Notes under the pieces: generated by a model
Seen by the model: the letters and a program-made list of their open reading frames with translations, nothing else
What the model was told of the DNA's origin: nothing
The model's database searches: none
NCBI RefSeq assembly: GCF_000735585.1
Contig: NZ_JNNO01000001.1
Span: forward strand, 124,001 to 188,000
Reading direction: 5' to 3'
Source of the DNA: Devosia sp. LC5
GTDB lineage: Bacteria > Pseudomonadota > Alphaproteobacteria > Rhizobiales > Devosiaceae
DNA length: 64,000 nt
Made by a program: the position numbers and the translations under genes
In this document: piece after piece, positions 1-11,581 of the stretch
How positions within the stretch are numbered: position 1 is the first letter of the stretch
Layout: every line of letters starts with the position of its first letter

Positions 1-1174
1 GACTGCGGCGCTGGGCTCGTTCTTTGCCGGCACGGTCGGCACATTGCTGCTGGCCTTCTTCGCCCCGCCCCTTGCGCGAGCGGCGCTCAATTTCGGGGCG
101 CCGGAATATTTCGCCCTGATCGTCTTGGGCCTGCTGGTCTCCATCGCACTGGCGCATGGCTCCATTCTCAAGGCACTGGCCATGATCGTGCTGGGGCTGC
201 TGCTGGGCATGGTGGGGCAGGATATCTATACCGGCCAGCCCCGCTTCACCCTGGGCATTCGCGAACTCTATTCGGGCCTCAATTTCGTGTCGCTGGCCGT
301 GGGTGTGTTCGGCGTCGCCGAAATCCTGCGCAATCTCGAAAACGAGAAGGGCCGCGACGTGATGGTCAAGACCGTCAAGAATTTGTGGCTCAGCAAGGAT
401 GACTTCAAGCGCATCGCTGCCCCGGTCGTGCGCGGCACGGCGCTCGGCTCGGTGCTCGGCATCCTGCCGGGCGGCGGGCATATCCTGGCCTCCTTCGCCT
501 CATACTCGGCCGAAAAACGCCTGTCCAAGACGCCCGGGGAATTCGGCCACGGCGCCATCGAAGGTGTCGCGGGTCCGGAATCCGCCAATAATGCCGCCGC
601 CCAGACCTCGTTCATCCCGCTGATGACGCTGGGCATTCCGGCGCACCCGGTGATGGCGCTGATGGTGGGGGCGTTTATCCTCCAGGGCATCACGCCAGGC
701 CCCAATGTCATCAACGACCAGCCGGCTCTGTTCTGGGGCATCATCGCCTCGATGTGGATCGGCAATGTGCTGCTGGTGCTGCTCAACCTGCCGCTGATCG
801 GACTGTGGGTGAAAATGCTCTCCATCCCTTATCGCGCCCTGTTCCCGGCCATCGTGCTGTTCGCCTGTATCGGGTGTTTCTCGATCAACCAGAACATTTA
901 CGACGTGTTCGCCATCGGCTTTTTCGGGGTGGTCGGCTATGTGCTGATCCGCTTCGGCTGCGAGCCGGCGCCACTGCTGCTCGGCTTCGTGCTGGGGCCG
1001 CTGCTGGAAGAGCATTTGCGAAGAGCTATGATCATCTCCCGGGGCGATCCTATGGTGTTCATCGAACGCCCGATTTCGGCGACCTTGCTGGCGTTGGCGC
1101 TGCTGGCGGTGATCATCGCGGTGCTGCCCTCGATCCGGCGCAAGCGCAAGGAAGTATTCGTCGAAGAGGACTGA
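1..1174 (+). CDS. Tripartite tricarboxylate transporter permease, TctA family (5' truncated)
   Basis: This is the large integral-membrane subunit of a TTT-family solute importer that works with a small TctB permease and a periplasmic TctC binding protein. The reading frame is already open at base 2, so the start lies outside the window; about 390 residues of a usual ~500 are present. The conserved TctA block is visible: GILPGGGHILASF, then AIEGVAGPESANNAA and LGIPAHPVMALMVGAF, the glycine/proline-rich region that defines the family. Several hydrophobic helices follow and the protein ends in a basic tail (RRKRKEV). The substrate cannot be read from the sequence; the family carries citrate, tricarballylate and other carboxylates. 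Partner genes would lie upstream of the window. A strong terminator follows directly. Confidence 0.9.
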   Translation, partial: TAALGSFFAGTVGTLLLAFFAPPLARAALNFGAPEYFALIVLGLLVSIALAHGSILKALAMIVLGLLLGMVGQDIYTGQPRFTLGIRELYSGLNFVSLAVGVFGVAEILRNLENEKGRDVMVKTVKNLWLSKDDFKRIAAPVVRGTALGSVLGILPGGGHILASFASYSAEKRLSKTPGEFGHGAIEGVAGPESANNAAAQTSFIPLMTLGIPAHPVMALMVGAFILQGITPGPNVINDQPALFWGIIASMWIGNVLLVLLNLPLIGLWVKMLSIPYRALFPAIVLFACIGCFSINQNIYDVFAIGFFGVVGYVLIRFGCEPAPLLLGFVLGPLLEEHLRRAMIISRGDPMVFIERPISATLLALALLAVIIAVLPSIRRKRKEVFVEED

Positions 1175-1185
1175 GGCTTGGCTAT

Positions 1186-1221
1186 CAGCCCGCCCAACCA
1201 GGTTCGGCGGGCTGATTTTTT
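1186..1221 (+). terminator. Rho-independent terminator after the TctA gene
   Basis: A 9-bp GC-rich stem (CAGCCCGCC at 1186-1194 pairing with GGCGGGCTG at 1206-1214) with an 11-nt loop is followed by A and a run of six T. It lies 11 nt past the TctA stop and abuts the stop of the convergent COG0523 gene. Confidence 0.9.
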
Positions 1222-2412
1222 CTAAGACCAAGCAGGGAACGGATCGCGCAGATCCCGCCATGCGCTGGGGGTGAACCCTTTGGCGGGGATCAGGCAAGCG
1301 TCCAGATCGCGCCGGATGGCGGCCTCATCCATGTCGCCGGCGCCGATAAAGACGATCTCCTGCCGCCGGTCGCCCCATTCTGCATCGAGATAGGGCGCCA
1401 TGGACGCGCGCCAATCGGCATCGTCCGGCCAACGGGTCTTAGGCACCGCGGCCCACCACATGCCGCGGCGGCTGGTGCGCACCAGCGCGCCGGCCTGGCT
1501 GAGTTCCCCCACCAGATCAGGCCTTGTAGCCAGCCAGAAAAAGCCCTTGGAGCGAATGACACCGGCCCAGCTCTTGGTGATGAAGCTGTTCAGCAGCATG
1601 GGATTGAACGGGCGGCGGGCGCGATAGACGAATGAGCGAATGCCATATTCAAGCGTTTCTGGAATATGTTCCGTGAAGCCATTGAGTTCCTTGAACCAAA
1701 GCGGGTTCTGCTCGGCAGCTTCAAGGCTGAACAGCCCGGTATCGAGCACCTGATCCAGCGGCACATCGGAAAAGTCGGTTTCGATCACCCGGGCCACCGG
1801 GTTGAGTGCCTTGATGATGGTTCGCGCCGCAGCCAGATCGGCGGCGCTGGCAGTCGAAACCTTGTTGAGTACGATGACATCGGCAAACTCGATCTGGTCG
1901 ACCAGCAGGTCGACCAACGCGCGCTCATCCTCCGGCCCCATGGTTTCGCCGCGGTCACGCAGGAAATCGACCGAGCCGTAATCCTTGAGCAGGTTGGCAC
2001 AATCCACCACGGTCACCATGGTATCGAGCCGGGTGATATCGGCGAGGCTGACGCCGTTTTCGTCGCGGAAATCGAAGGTAGCGGCGACGGGCAGCGGCTC
2101 GGAAATGCCGGTGGATTCAATTAGCAGGTAATCAAAGCGCCCGGCATTGGCCAGCTTCGCCACTTCCTTGAGCAGGTCGCCGCGCAGTGTGCAGCAGATG
2201 CAGCCATTGCTCATTTCCACCATTTGCTCATCGGTGCGCGACAGATTGGCGCCACCCTCGCGCACCAGCGTGGCGTCGATATTGACCTCGCTCATGTCGT
2301 TGACGATGACCGCGACACGGCGGCCCTCGCGATTGTTGAGGATGTGATTGAGAAGTGTCGTTTTGCCGGCGCCGAGAAAGCCGGACAGGACCGTTACGGG
2401 AAGGCGGTTCAT
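1222..2412 (-). CDS. COG0523 (CobW/ZigA-type) GTP-binding metallochaperone
   Basis: G3E-family P-loop GTPase of the COG0523 group, 396 aa from ATG 2412 (an in-frame GTG at 2421 is possible, but AGGTG sits 6-10 nt before the ATG). Visible elements: Walker [10 protein letters not shown] near residues 11-19, the metal-binding CxCC as CICC near 71-74, an NKVS guanine-recognition element, and a C-terminal CobW_C domain ([11 protein letters not shown]). The [10 protein letters not shown] stretch and the [17 protein letters not shown] block are typical of the zinc-starvation branch (ZigA/YciC/ZagA-like). These proteins are thought to deliver zinc to client enzymes when zinc is scarce. A perfect Fur-family palindrome 85 nt upstream supports Zur control. 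Identification of the family is secure; the client is unknown. Confidence 0.9.
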   Translation of the reverse strand: MNRLPVTVLSGFLGAGKTTLLNHILNNREGRRVAVIVNDMSEVNIDATLVREGGANLSRTDEQMVEMSNGCICCTLRGDLLKEVAKLANAGRFDYLLIESTGISEPLPVAATFDFRDENGVSLADITRLDTMVTVVDCANLLKDYGSVDFLRDRGETMGPEDERALVDLLVDQIEFADVIVLNKVSTASAADLAAARTIIKALNPVARVIETDFSDVPLDQVLDTGLFSLEAAEQNPLWFKELNGFTEHIPETLEYGIRSFVYRARRPFNPMLLNSFITKSWAGVIRSKGFFWLATRPDLVGELSQAGALVRTSRRGMWWAAVPKTRWPDDADWRASMAPYLDAEWGDRRQEIVFIGAGDMDEAAIRRDLDACLIPAKGFTPSAWRDLRDPFPAWS

Positions 2413-2496
2413 GGGGGTCACCTGGATGGAACGGCCACGGGATGGCCGGATATGGGCGATGTCGATAATATGTTATTACATTACGCGCAACTTAGA

Positions 2497-2511
2497 TGTA
2501 ATATTATTACA
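2497..2511. promoter_or_regulatory. Putative Zur operator
   Basis: TGTAATATTATTACA is a perfect 7-1-7 palindrome, the size and AT-rich form of Fur-superfamily (Zur) sites, located 85 nt before a COG0523 zinc-chaperone gene, a classic Zur target. A weaker site at 2464-2480 shares the TATTACA half. The regulator assignment is inference. Confidence 0.7.
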
Positions 2512-2611
2512 GTGACAAGCCCGCGCGGCACGCTTTTTGTGGATTATGAAACCCGCCGCCCCGCTGAGAACTGCGACCAAGCAGCGGCAAATTTGGTCTT
2601 GATGTGAACCG

Positions 2612-2657
2612 TACCCTGCGGTACACCCCGCCAGTCCGGTTCTCTGCCGGACTGGCA
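2612..2657 (+). other. Two stem-loops in the MFS gene leader
   Basis: GTACC (2612-2616) pairs with GGTAC (2621-2625), and GCCAGTCCGG (2631-2640) pairs perfectly with CCGGACTGGC (2648-2657) around a 7-nt loop. No T run follows, so this is not an ordinary terminator. The hairpins lie 77 nt and more upstream of the MFS start. Confidence 0.5.
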
Positions 2658-2733
2658 ATGATCGTTCGGGCGCCCGCGAGATTTGCCGGCCGCCAAGGTC
2701 GGCCCTGCATTTGAAGCGCGCCGGGATATCGCC

Positions 2734-5521
<2,788 letters not shown>

Positions 5522-5534
5522 GAAGGGCAGGGGC

Positions 5535-6479
5535 ATGCGGGCGCTGGTCATAGAACAGTACGGCCCGCCTGAAAACGTCTTGCGGCTGGAGCAGATGCCC
5601 CAGCCGCAACCAAAGCCGGGCGAAGTCCTGGTTCGCGTGCACGCCACCTCGGTCAATTCCTGGGATTGGGACTCGGTCACCGGCACGCCCATGGGCCGCG
5701 TCACTGGCCCCTTCAAGCCACCCTTCAATATCCTTGGCGCCGACATTGCCGGCACAGTCGAAGCCCTGGGGCAGGGCGTCACGACTTTCAAGCCGGGCGA
5801 CAATGTCTTCGGCGACCTCTCCGGCGGCAAATGGGGCGGCTTTGCAGATTACGTCTGCGCTCCTGCCGGCGTCCTCGCGCTCATCCCGCCCGGCCTATCC
5901 TTCATCGCCGCCGCCGCTATCCCTCAGGCCGGTGGCCTCGTCCTCCAGGCACTGCGCAAGTTCCCGCAATTGGGACCCGGCCACACAGTCCTCTTCAGCG
6001 GCGCCGGCGGCGGCGTTGGCACCTTCGGAATCCAGCTTGCTAAGGCTGCCGGTGCGACGGTCACGGCCGTTGATCGCAAGGAAAAGCGTGAGGCTCTGCT
6101 GGCCCTCGGCGCAGACAGTTTCATCGACTACCAATCGGAAGATTTCGCCAACGCTTCTGAGCGTTACGACCTCATCATCGACGTCGTCGCCAACCGCCCT
6201 GCCAAGCACTATAAGCGCTCCCTCAAGCGCGGCGGTCGCCTCGTGGTCATCGGGGGGACCTTTTCGAGCCTCATCCGCATTCTCGCGGCGTCGCCTTTCA
6301 GCCGCGGTAAAACCCTCAGCATTCTACCGTATAAAGTCTCGCCGGAAGACAGCCTGATGCTCGCAGCTAAGGTTCGCCCCGTCATCGACAGTACCTTTGC
6401 TCTGGAGGACGGCGCCAAGGCCCTCCGTCGCCTCGGCGGCGGACACCATATAGGCAAGGTAATCGTGACGATGGTGTAG
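5535..6479 (+). CDS. NADPH:quinone oxidoreductase-like medium-chain dehydrogenase (MDR)
   Basis: Zinc-independent member of the quinone oxidoreductase branch of the MDR superfamily, 314 aa. The GroES-like N-terminal half shows NSWDWDSVTG, ILGADIAGTVEALG and PGDNVFGDLSGG; the nucleotide-binding half has GAGGGVGTFGIQLAKAAG and LGADSFIDY. The usual catalytic-zinc cysteine and structural-zinc cysteines are absent, fitting an NAD(P)H-dependent reductase of quinones or other unsaturated carbonyls. Start at ATG 5535, preceded by AAGGGCAGGGG; longer in-frame starts would lie within eno. It follows eno by 13 nt on the same strand. The physiological substrate is unknown. Confidence 0.85.
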   Translation: MRALVIEQYGPPENVLRLEQMPQPQPKPGEVLVRVHATSVNSWDWDSVTGTPMGRVTGPFKPPFNILGADIAGTVEALGQGVTTFKPGDNVFGDLSGGKWGGFADYVCAPAGVLALIPPGLSFIAAAAIPQAGGLVLQALRKFPQLGPGHTVLFSGAGGGVGTFGIQLAKAAGATVTAVDRKEKREALLALGADSFIDYQSEDFANASERYDLIIDVVANRPAKHYKRSLKRGGRLVVIGGTFSSLIRILAASPFSRGKTLSILPYKVSPEDSLMLAAKVRPVIDSTFALEDGAKALRRLGGGHHIGKVIVTMV

Positions 6480-6654
6480 CGTCAGCCTATTCAAGGTGCG
6501 TCTGCCGTAGAACCGCTCATTGCTTCAACCTACACCCAGAACAACGCCTGTAGGCGCCGCCGCGAGTACATCGCACGGGGCCTTCTTTTTGCGCGTTTTC
6601 CGGTAACGTTTTGGAGAGTATGATCTTTATAGCGAATCATGAGGAGGGCTCAAA

Positions 6655-7347
6655 TTGATTCAACGTTTGTCTGCTGAAGCATTTGGTACATTCTGGCTGG
6701 TATTTGGTGGCTGCGGCGCAGCTGTTCTTGCGGCAGGTGTGCCCGACGTGGGTATTGGCTACCTTGGCGTAGCATTGGCATTTGGTTTGACTGTATTGAC
6801 CATGGCCTATGCGGTTGGCGGTATTTCCGGCGGACACTTCAATCCTGCCGTTTCGCTCGGTTTGGCGATTGCCGGCAAGTTTGAATACAAGGATCTGGTG
6901 CCCTATTGGGTCGCTCAACTGGTCGGCGGCATCCTTGGCGCCGCTGTGCTTTATGTCATCGCCTCCGGCACGACAGGCTTTACCGCTGGCGGCTTTGCCT
7001 CCAACGGCTATGACGCGCTCTCGCCTGGCGGCTATAGCCTGGTCGCCGCCCTGGTGGCCGAAATCGTGCTCACCGCCTTTTTCCTGATCGTGATCCTGGG
7101 CTCCACGTCCAAACTGGCCCCGGCCGGCTTCGCGCCGATCGCCATTGGCCTGGGCTTGACGCTGATCCACCTGATCTCGATCCCGGTGACCAATACCTCG
7201 GTCAACCCGGCCCGTTCCATCGCCGCTGCTATCTTCGCGCAGAACGGCGCTTTGGGGCAGGTCTGGCTGTTTATCGTCGCCCCGCTGATCGGCGCGGCGC
7301 TAGGCGCCATCATCTGGAAGGCCCTGCTGAGCCGCAGCGACGCTTAG
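6655..7347 (+). CDS. aqpZ: Aquaporin Z
   Basis: Inner-membrane water channel of the MIP family, 230 aa, six helices. Both pore motifs are present: NPA in HFNPAVSL (about 63-65) and NPAR in SVNPARSI (about 184-187). The selectivity-filter positions are Phe near 43, His near 172 and Arg near 187, the narrow water-only pattern of AqpZ rather than a glycerol facilitator. The start is TTG 6655: GAGGAGGG ends 6 nt upstream, and the nearby ATG at 6639 is out of frame. The 5' region is more AT-rich than its surroundings and offers room for its own promoter. A strong terminator follows. Confidence 0.95.
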   Translation: MIQRLSAEAFGTFWLVFGGCGAAVLAAGVPDVGIGYLGVALAFGLTVLTMAYAVGGISGGHFNPAVSLGLAIAGKFEYKDLVPYWVAQLVGGILGAAVLYVIASGTTGFTAGGFASNGYDALSPGGYSLVAALVAEIVLTAFFLIVILGSTSKLAPAGFAPIAIGLGLTLIHLISIPVTNTSVNPARSIAAAIFAQNGALGQVWLFIVAPLIGAALGAIIWKALLSRSDA

Positions 7348-7368
7348 TAGGACACACGGTCACAAACG

Positions 7369-7400
7369 AAAAAGCCCGGCAGCGATGCCGGGCTTTTGTT
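7369..7400. terminator. Bidirectional rho-independent terminator
   Basis: A-rich, then AAGCCCGGC pairing with GCCGGGCTT around AGCGAT, then TTTTGTTT. A-tract on one side and T-tract on the other make it work for both aqpZ and the convergent amn gene. Confidence 0.93.
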
Positions 7401-7417
7401 TCCACGATATCATTCTA

Positions 7418-7448
7418 CCCACCGGGTCATTCCGGCGCAGGCCGGAAT
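7418..7448 (+). repeat. REP-like repeat (copy 1)
   Basis: A 31-nt unit identical to 11582-11612. Its core GTCATTCCGGC / GCCGGAATGAC forms an 11-bp stem with a 4-nt loop, and in this copy the flanks to about 7460 are also roughly complementary. This is the common proteobacterial intergenic palindrome that, when translated, gives the familiar VIPAQAGI peptide. Confidence 0.88.
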
Positions 7449-7481
7449 GACACCGGGTGGTGACGAGATGGAGCGCGCGCC

Positions 7482-8957
7482 CTACTGAAACGCCGTCTCC
7501 GCAAAACTGCGCAATTTCCGCGAATGCAGCCGCTCCGCCGGCTGATCCCGCAATATCTCCATCGCCCGCAGGCCGATCTGCAAATGCCGGTTCACCTGCG
7601 TGCGGTAGAAATCCGAGGCCATGCCGGGCAGTTTCAGCTCCCCATGCAGCGGCTTATCCGACACACACAACAAAGTCCCATAGGGCACACGGAAGCGGAA
7701 ACCGTTGGCGGCAATGGTGGCGCTTTCCATATCCAGCGCCACCGCACGCGATTGGCTGAGCTGCCGGGTGATTTCCACCTGGTCGCGTAATTCCCAATTG
7801 CGGTTGTCGAAGGTCGCCACGGTCCCCGTGCGCATGATGCGCTTGGTCTCGAGCCCCTCGGTCTGGGTAATCTCTTCCACCGCCTGCTCAAGCGCCACCT
7901 GCACTTCGGCCAGCGCCGGAATGGGAACGGAAACCGGCAGGTCGGCATCCAGCACATGATCCTCGCGCACATAGGCATGCGCCAGCACATAATCGCCCAG
8001 CTCCTGCGAGTTGCGCAGCCCCGCGCAATGGCCCAGCATGATCCAGGCATGCGGGCGCAGCACGGCGATATGATCAGTAATGGTCTTGGCATTGGATGGG
8101 CCGACGCCGATATTGACCATGGTAATGCCCCGGCCGCGCGCCGCCGTCAGGTGATAGGCCGGCATTTGCGGGCTACGAACCGGGGCGGTGCCATTGATGC
8201 CGCCGCCGCGCAGCGCATTGTCGGTTATCACATTGCCCGGCTCGATGAAGCTCTCATAATGGGCATGGCCGCTCCGCATATGCTCCTTGGCCACGCGGCA
8301 GAATTCGTCGATGTAGAACTGGTAATTGGTGAAGATCACGAAGTTCTGGAAATGCGCTGCGTCCGTACCGGTATAATGGCTGAGCCGGAACAGCGAATAA
8401 TCCACACGCGGCGCCGTGAAGGCCGAGAGCGGGTAGGGGCCACCCTTGGGCGGCACGAAAGTGCCATTGGCGATTTCATCGTCAGTATTGGTCAGGTCCG
8501 GCGCATCGAACAGGTCGCGCAGCGGAATATTGAGCGCGTTAAGCGCATCCCCATCGATCCGCTCATTGGCGGCCACGGCAAAATGCAGCGGGATCGGCGT
8601 GTCGGATTCCCCGATATCGATCGTGCCGCCGTGATTCTTGAGGATGACGGTGAACTGCTCCTGGAAATAGGTGCGGAACAGGTCCGGCGCGGTCACCGTC
8701 GTGCGATAAATGCCAGGCGTATGCAGATAGCCATAGGGCAGGGTACTCTCGCCCTTGCCGAAGCTGGTGGAACGCACCTCCACCTGTGGATAGCACGCCC
8801 GCACGCGGCCCTCGGGCACCACGCCCTTGGCCAGCGCGCTCAAATGCTCACGAATGAATCTGGTGTTGCGGTGATAGATGCCCGCCATATGCGCCCAGGC
8901 TTTTTCCGGGTCGGTAAAGGACTGCTTTTCAAGGCGGGGCGGGCTGATTGTGGTCAT
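7482..8957 (-). CDS. amn: AMP nucleosidase
   Basis: Hydrolyses AMP to adenine and ribose 5-phosphate, controlling the adenylate pool; 491 aa, the family's usual length. The N-terminal regulatory domain (GVVPEGRVRACYPQVEV, then a region rich in conserved aromatic residues) precedes the nucleoside-phosphorylase fold, with TMVNIGVGPSNAKTITDHIAV-type glycine-rich block, MLGHCAGLR, and the late substrate-binding segment ALDMESATIAANGFRF, whose MESA motif is typical of the phosphorylase superfamily. Start ATG 8957. It is monocistronic, facing aqpZ across the bidirectional terminator. Assignment is firm. Confidence 0.95.
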   Translation of the reverse strand: MTTISPPRLEKQSFTDPEKAWAHMAGIYHRNTRFIREHLSALAKGVVPEGRVRACYPQVEVRSTSFGKGESTLPYGYLHTPGIYRTTVTAPDLFRTYFQEQFTVILKNHGGTIDIGESDTPIPLHFAVAANERIDGDALNALNIPLRDLFDAPDLTNTDDEIANGTFVPPKGGPYPLSAFTAPRVDYSLFRLSHYTGTDAAHFQNFVIFTNYQFYIDEFCRVAKEHMRSGHAHYESFIEPGNVITDNALRGGGINGTAPVRSPQMPAYHLTAARGRGITMVNIGVGPSNAKTITDHIAVLRPHAWIMLGHCAGLRNSQELGDYVLAHAYVREDHVLDADLPVSVPIPALAEVQVALEQAVEEITQTEGLETKRIMRTGTVATFDNRNWELRDQVEITRQLSQSRAVALDMESATIAANGFRFRVPYGTLLCVSDKPLHGELKLPGMASDFYRTQVNRHLQIGLRAMEILRDQPAERLHSRKLRSFAETAFQ

Positions 8958-9291
8958 TTCAGTCTCGTGGTTTGCCGGCCCGGAATGGGCCGCGCCGTCT
9001 GGCGGAATCGCTGCAATGCCTAGCCTTCTGGCATGACAGCTTCGCGGCCACCCGGCAACCGGCGGCCCGTTTCAGAAATATTCTCACACTTGAGTGAAGG
9101 GGTCTTTTCTTGCCGCATTTGGCCCCCATCTTTCACGCAGTTCATCGGCACGGCAAACGACCCATGCAAAACCGGTGAGCCAGGAATGTTGCGCAGGCCG
9201 CTTGTCCCCCAAGCCCTCAACAGCGCGGCAGGCTGACGTTCCATGGGCTGCGATGACAGAGATGTCGTCGCAGCCCTGATTTTTTCGTGCG
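8958..9291. other. 334-nt gap with an orphan plus-strand terminator
   Basis: No credible protein gene. Short frames on both strands (for example 9033-9236 plus) have no family resemblance and no good ribosome site. The only strong signal is the plus-strand terminator at 9245-9286, which no known gene uses; upstream DNA also has small dyads (CACT/AGTG near 9088). A small RNA ending at this terminator is possible. Confidence 0.5.
9245..9286 (+). terminator. Orphan rho-independent terminator
   Basis: GGGCTGCGA (9245-9253) pairs with TCGCAGCCC (9268-9276), the stem continuing inward through GAC/GTC, followed by TGATTTTTT. Orientation is plus, yet the flanking genes on both sides are on the minus strand, so it ends something not annotated. 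Confidence 0.8.
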
Positions 9292-9762
9292 TCAGCTATA
9301 GCGCCGCGCGGTGAAGGTCACCGGCCGGTATTGCGGCACGCTGGGGTGATAAGTGCAGCGGAGCGAGCCGATATTGGGAATGCCCGGCACGATAACGAAG
9401 CCGATGATCCCGCCCAGCAGGCCCGCGCTGCGGCAGGTCATGCGATCGGCGCTCCAGGCCACGCCATTGCCGCATGAGGTGCGCCGCAATTGCACATTGA
9501 TATCGCGTCCCGACACCCGCCAGTCGAGCCGCCCATTGCAGGTCACGCCGCCGCCGGTGATTTGATAGACGCCGCGCTGCTGCAGGCAGAATGTCAGCCG
9601 GTATGGGCCATAAAGCCGGGTATTGACGCGGTAACAACCGCCAAAGGCTGCCCCACCCGGATGGTCGGGCACGATGACGCGCGGTTCGGCCTGGGCAAAG
9701 GCGCCGCTCGGCGCAAACATAGTCAGACAAAGCAAAACGGCTACGACAATACGTTTCAACAT
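9292..9762 (-). CDS. Secreted cysteine-rich protein of unknown function
   Basis: Predicted exported protein of 156 aa. The start ATG 9762 has an AGGGGAAGAG ribosome site; it opens with a clear signal peptide (MLKRIVVAVLLCLTMFAP...AFA, cleavage near 24). The mature part carries six cysteines (in CYRVN, FCLQQ, TCNGR, SCGNG, TCRSA, RCTYH), an even number suited to three disulfides, and a hydrophobic glycine-rich stretch GLLGGIIGFVIVPGIPNIG. I do not recognise the family. It stands alone, divergent from folD. Confidence 0.7.
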   Translation of the reverse strand: MLKRIVVAVLLCLTMFAPSGAFAQAEPRVIVPDHPGGAAFGGCYRVNTRLYGPYRLTFCLQQRGVYQITGGGVTCNGRLDWRVSGRDINVQLRRTSCGNGVAWSADRMTCRSAGLLGGIIGFVIVPGIPNIGSLRCTYHPSVPQYRPVTFTARRYS

Positions 9763-9948
9763 GGTCTCTTCCCCTCTTGAGGCGCACGCCGAAATGGCGT
9801 CGAGTCTCGCGCCTTCCGGCAGCATGGCTACGCCCAGCGCTCCCCGTCAAGCTCGGGAGGCTGCGGGGGATGGACGAAGCGGGCGGCATTTCCTATTGCA
9901 GTGAACCAAACGTGCAGGCCCAGCCGACCATTTCACGAGGAGCGACCC

Positions 9949-10851
9949 ATGACCGCCAGGATCATCGACGGAAAAAGCTATGCGGAAGGCCTGCGCACCC
10001 GCATTGCCGGTCACGTTGCGCGCCTCAAGGCCGAACACGGCATCACCCCGGGCCTGGCCGTCGTCATCGTCGGCCATGATCCCGGCAGCCAGGTCTATGT
10101 GGCTCAGAAGGCCAAGCAGACCGTCGAAATGGGCATGCATTCGGAAAAATACGAGCTGCCTGAAACCGCCAGCGAAGCCGAGGTGCTGGCACTGGTGCGC
10201 AAGCTCAATGCCGATCCGGCCATCCACGGCATCCTGGTCCAGTTGCCGGTGCCCGACCAGATCGATCCCAAGAAGATCATCGAAACCATCGATCCGGCCA
10301 AGGATGTCGATTGTTTCACCCCGGCCAGCGTCGGCAAGCTGGCCATCGGCCTGCCCGGACCGGTCTCCTGCACGCCGCTCGGCTGCCTGATGCTGCTGCG
10401 CGATACGCTGGGCGACCTGTCGGGCCTCCACGCGGTGGTGGTCGGACGTTCCAACCTGGTCGGCAAGCCGGTGGCGCAATTGCTGCTGCGCGAGAACTGC
10501 ACCGTCACCATGGGCCATTCCCGCACCCGCGACCTGCCAGGGATCGTGCGCCAGGCCGATATCGTCATCGCCGCCGTCGGCCGTCCAGAAATGATCAAGG
10601 GCGACTGGATCAAGCCGGGCGCCACCGTCATCGATGTCGGCATCAACCGCATTCCCGCGCCGGAACGCGGCGAAGGCAAGACGCGCCTATTGGGCGACGT
10701 TGCCTATGCCGAAGCCGCCGCTGTGGCCGGCGCCATCACGCCCGTCCCGGGGGGCGTCGGCCCGATGACCATTGCCTGCCTCCTCGCCAACACCATCACC
10801 ACGGCCTCGCTGATCAATGGGCTGGTGCCCCCAAGCGATCTGACCGCATGA
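9949..10851 (+). CDS. folD: Bifunctional methylenetetrahydrofolate dehydrogenase / cyclohydrolase
   Basis: Interconverts 5,10-methylene-, methenyl- and 10-formyl-tetrahydrofolate with NADP, supplying one-carbon units for purines and formylmethionine; 300 aa. Key elements: [15 protein letters not shown] with the catalytic lysine, [10 protein letters not shown], the Rossmann segment [17 protein letters not shown] and the C-terminal [15 protein letters not shown]. The start ATG 9949 follows GAGGAGCG; an in-frame GTG at 9901 would add 16 residues without similarity. Its stop overlaps the next gene's start by ATGA, so the two are translationally coupled. Confidence 0.97.
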   Translation: MTARIIDGKSYAEGLRTRIAGHVARLKAEHGITPGLAVVIVGHDPGSQVYVAQKAKQTVEMGMHSEKYELPETASEAEVLALVRKLNADPAIHGILVQLPVPDQIDPKKIIETIDPAKDVDCFTPASVGKLAIGLPGPVSCTPLGCLMLLRDTLGDLSGLHAVVVGRSNLVGKPVAQLLLRENCTVTMGHSRTRDLPGIVRQADIVIAAVGRPEMIKGDWIKPGATVIDVGINRIPAPERGEGKTRLLGDVAYAEAAAVAGAITPVPGGVGPMTIACLLANTITTASLINGLVPPSDLTA

Positions 10852-11399
10852 ACGACGGAGCCGCTCACGATCCTGGCGGCAAGGTGCGCCTGCCGCTGAT
10901 GGCGGGCGTCAAGGGCGACGCCACCTTCAGCGCCGATGGCCGCTATCGCCAGCTGATGCGCCGCTGGACCGGGGAGACCTTCCCCGAGCGCTATATCCTG
11001 TTCATCGGCATGAACCCCAGCACAGCCGACGCCACGGTGAACGATCCCACCTGCGCCCGCGAATGGACCTTCGCCCAGCGCGAGGGTTATTCGGCCATGG
11101 TGAAAGCCAATGTGGGTGATTACCGCGCGACCGATCCCAAAATGCTGCTGGCCCCAGGCGTGATTGCTGTGTCGGACGCGAACCTACCGGCCATCCGGGC
11201 GGCCGCCGCAGGGGCGGATTTTGTAGTGCTATGCCACGGCAAGCTCAACAAGGCACTCGCGCCCGCCGGCAAGGCAATCGTCGAGGCACTCAAGGCCGAT
11301 GGCGTGGAACTCTGGTGCTTCGGCACTAATGCCGACGGCAGCCCCAAACACCCGTTGTATTTGCGGCTGGACACGCCGCTGGTGCGGTTCGAGGGGTAG
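10848..11399 (+). CDS. DUF1643 family protein
   Basis: Cytosolic protein of 183 aa with the DUF1643 hallmark [19 protein letters not shown], followed by a conserved core ([39 protein letters not shown]). The biochemical activity of the family is not known to me. Its ATG overlaps the folD stop (ATGA), so expression is tied to one-carbon metabolism; whether function is too is open. Confidence 0.85.
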   Translation: MNDGAAHDPGGKVRLPLMAGVKGDATFSADGRYRQLMRRWTGETFPERYILFIGMNPSTADATVNDPTCAREWTFAQREGYSAMVKANVGDYRATDPKMLLAPGVIAVSDANLPAIRAAAAGADFVVLCHGKLNKALAPAGKAIVEALKADGVELWCFGTNADGSPKHPLYLRLDTPLVRFEG

Positions 11400-11482
11400 G
11401 ACTGGCGCGTAAACCCCGACCCAGTGGTTCGGGCGTTATGTGTCCACCATCACCTGCTCTCCCTCGCTCGACCCGAGGGCCT

Positions 11483-11527
11483 TTCGCCGCTTGTGCCGTG
11501 TTGGAAGTGGCCCTCGGGTCAAGCCCG
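11483..11527 (-). repeat. Dispersed intergenic repeat, copy 2 of 2 (inverted)
   Basis: Reverse complement of 4078-4122, 42 of 45 bases matching, again in a non-coding stretch after a gene end. Confidence 0.85.
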
Positions 11528-11581
11528 AGGGCGACGCGGCGGGGGTGGGATGGGATTGTAACTATCCCCAATACCAATTCC

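Larger units (their letters stand above)
2413..2733. other. Divergent regulatory region between COG0523 and MFS genes
   Basis: This 321-nt stretch has no convincing gene. It holds a Zur-like palindrome (2497-2511), a degenerate second copy (2464-2480) and two stem-loops (2612-2625, 2631-2657) in the leader of the MFS gene. The section near 2461-2515 is clearly AT-rich compared with its surroundings. Confidence 0.7.

Noticed and set aside
9033..9236. A 67-codon plus-strand frame just before the orphan terminator
   Set aside because: No ribosome site and no recognisable protein character; a non-coding RNA fits the terminator better.
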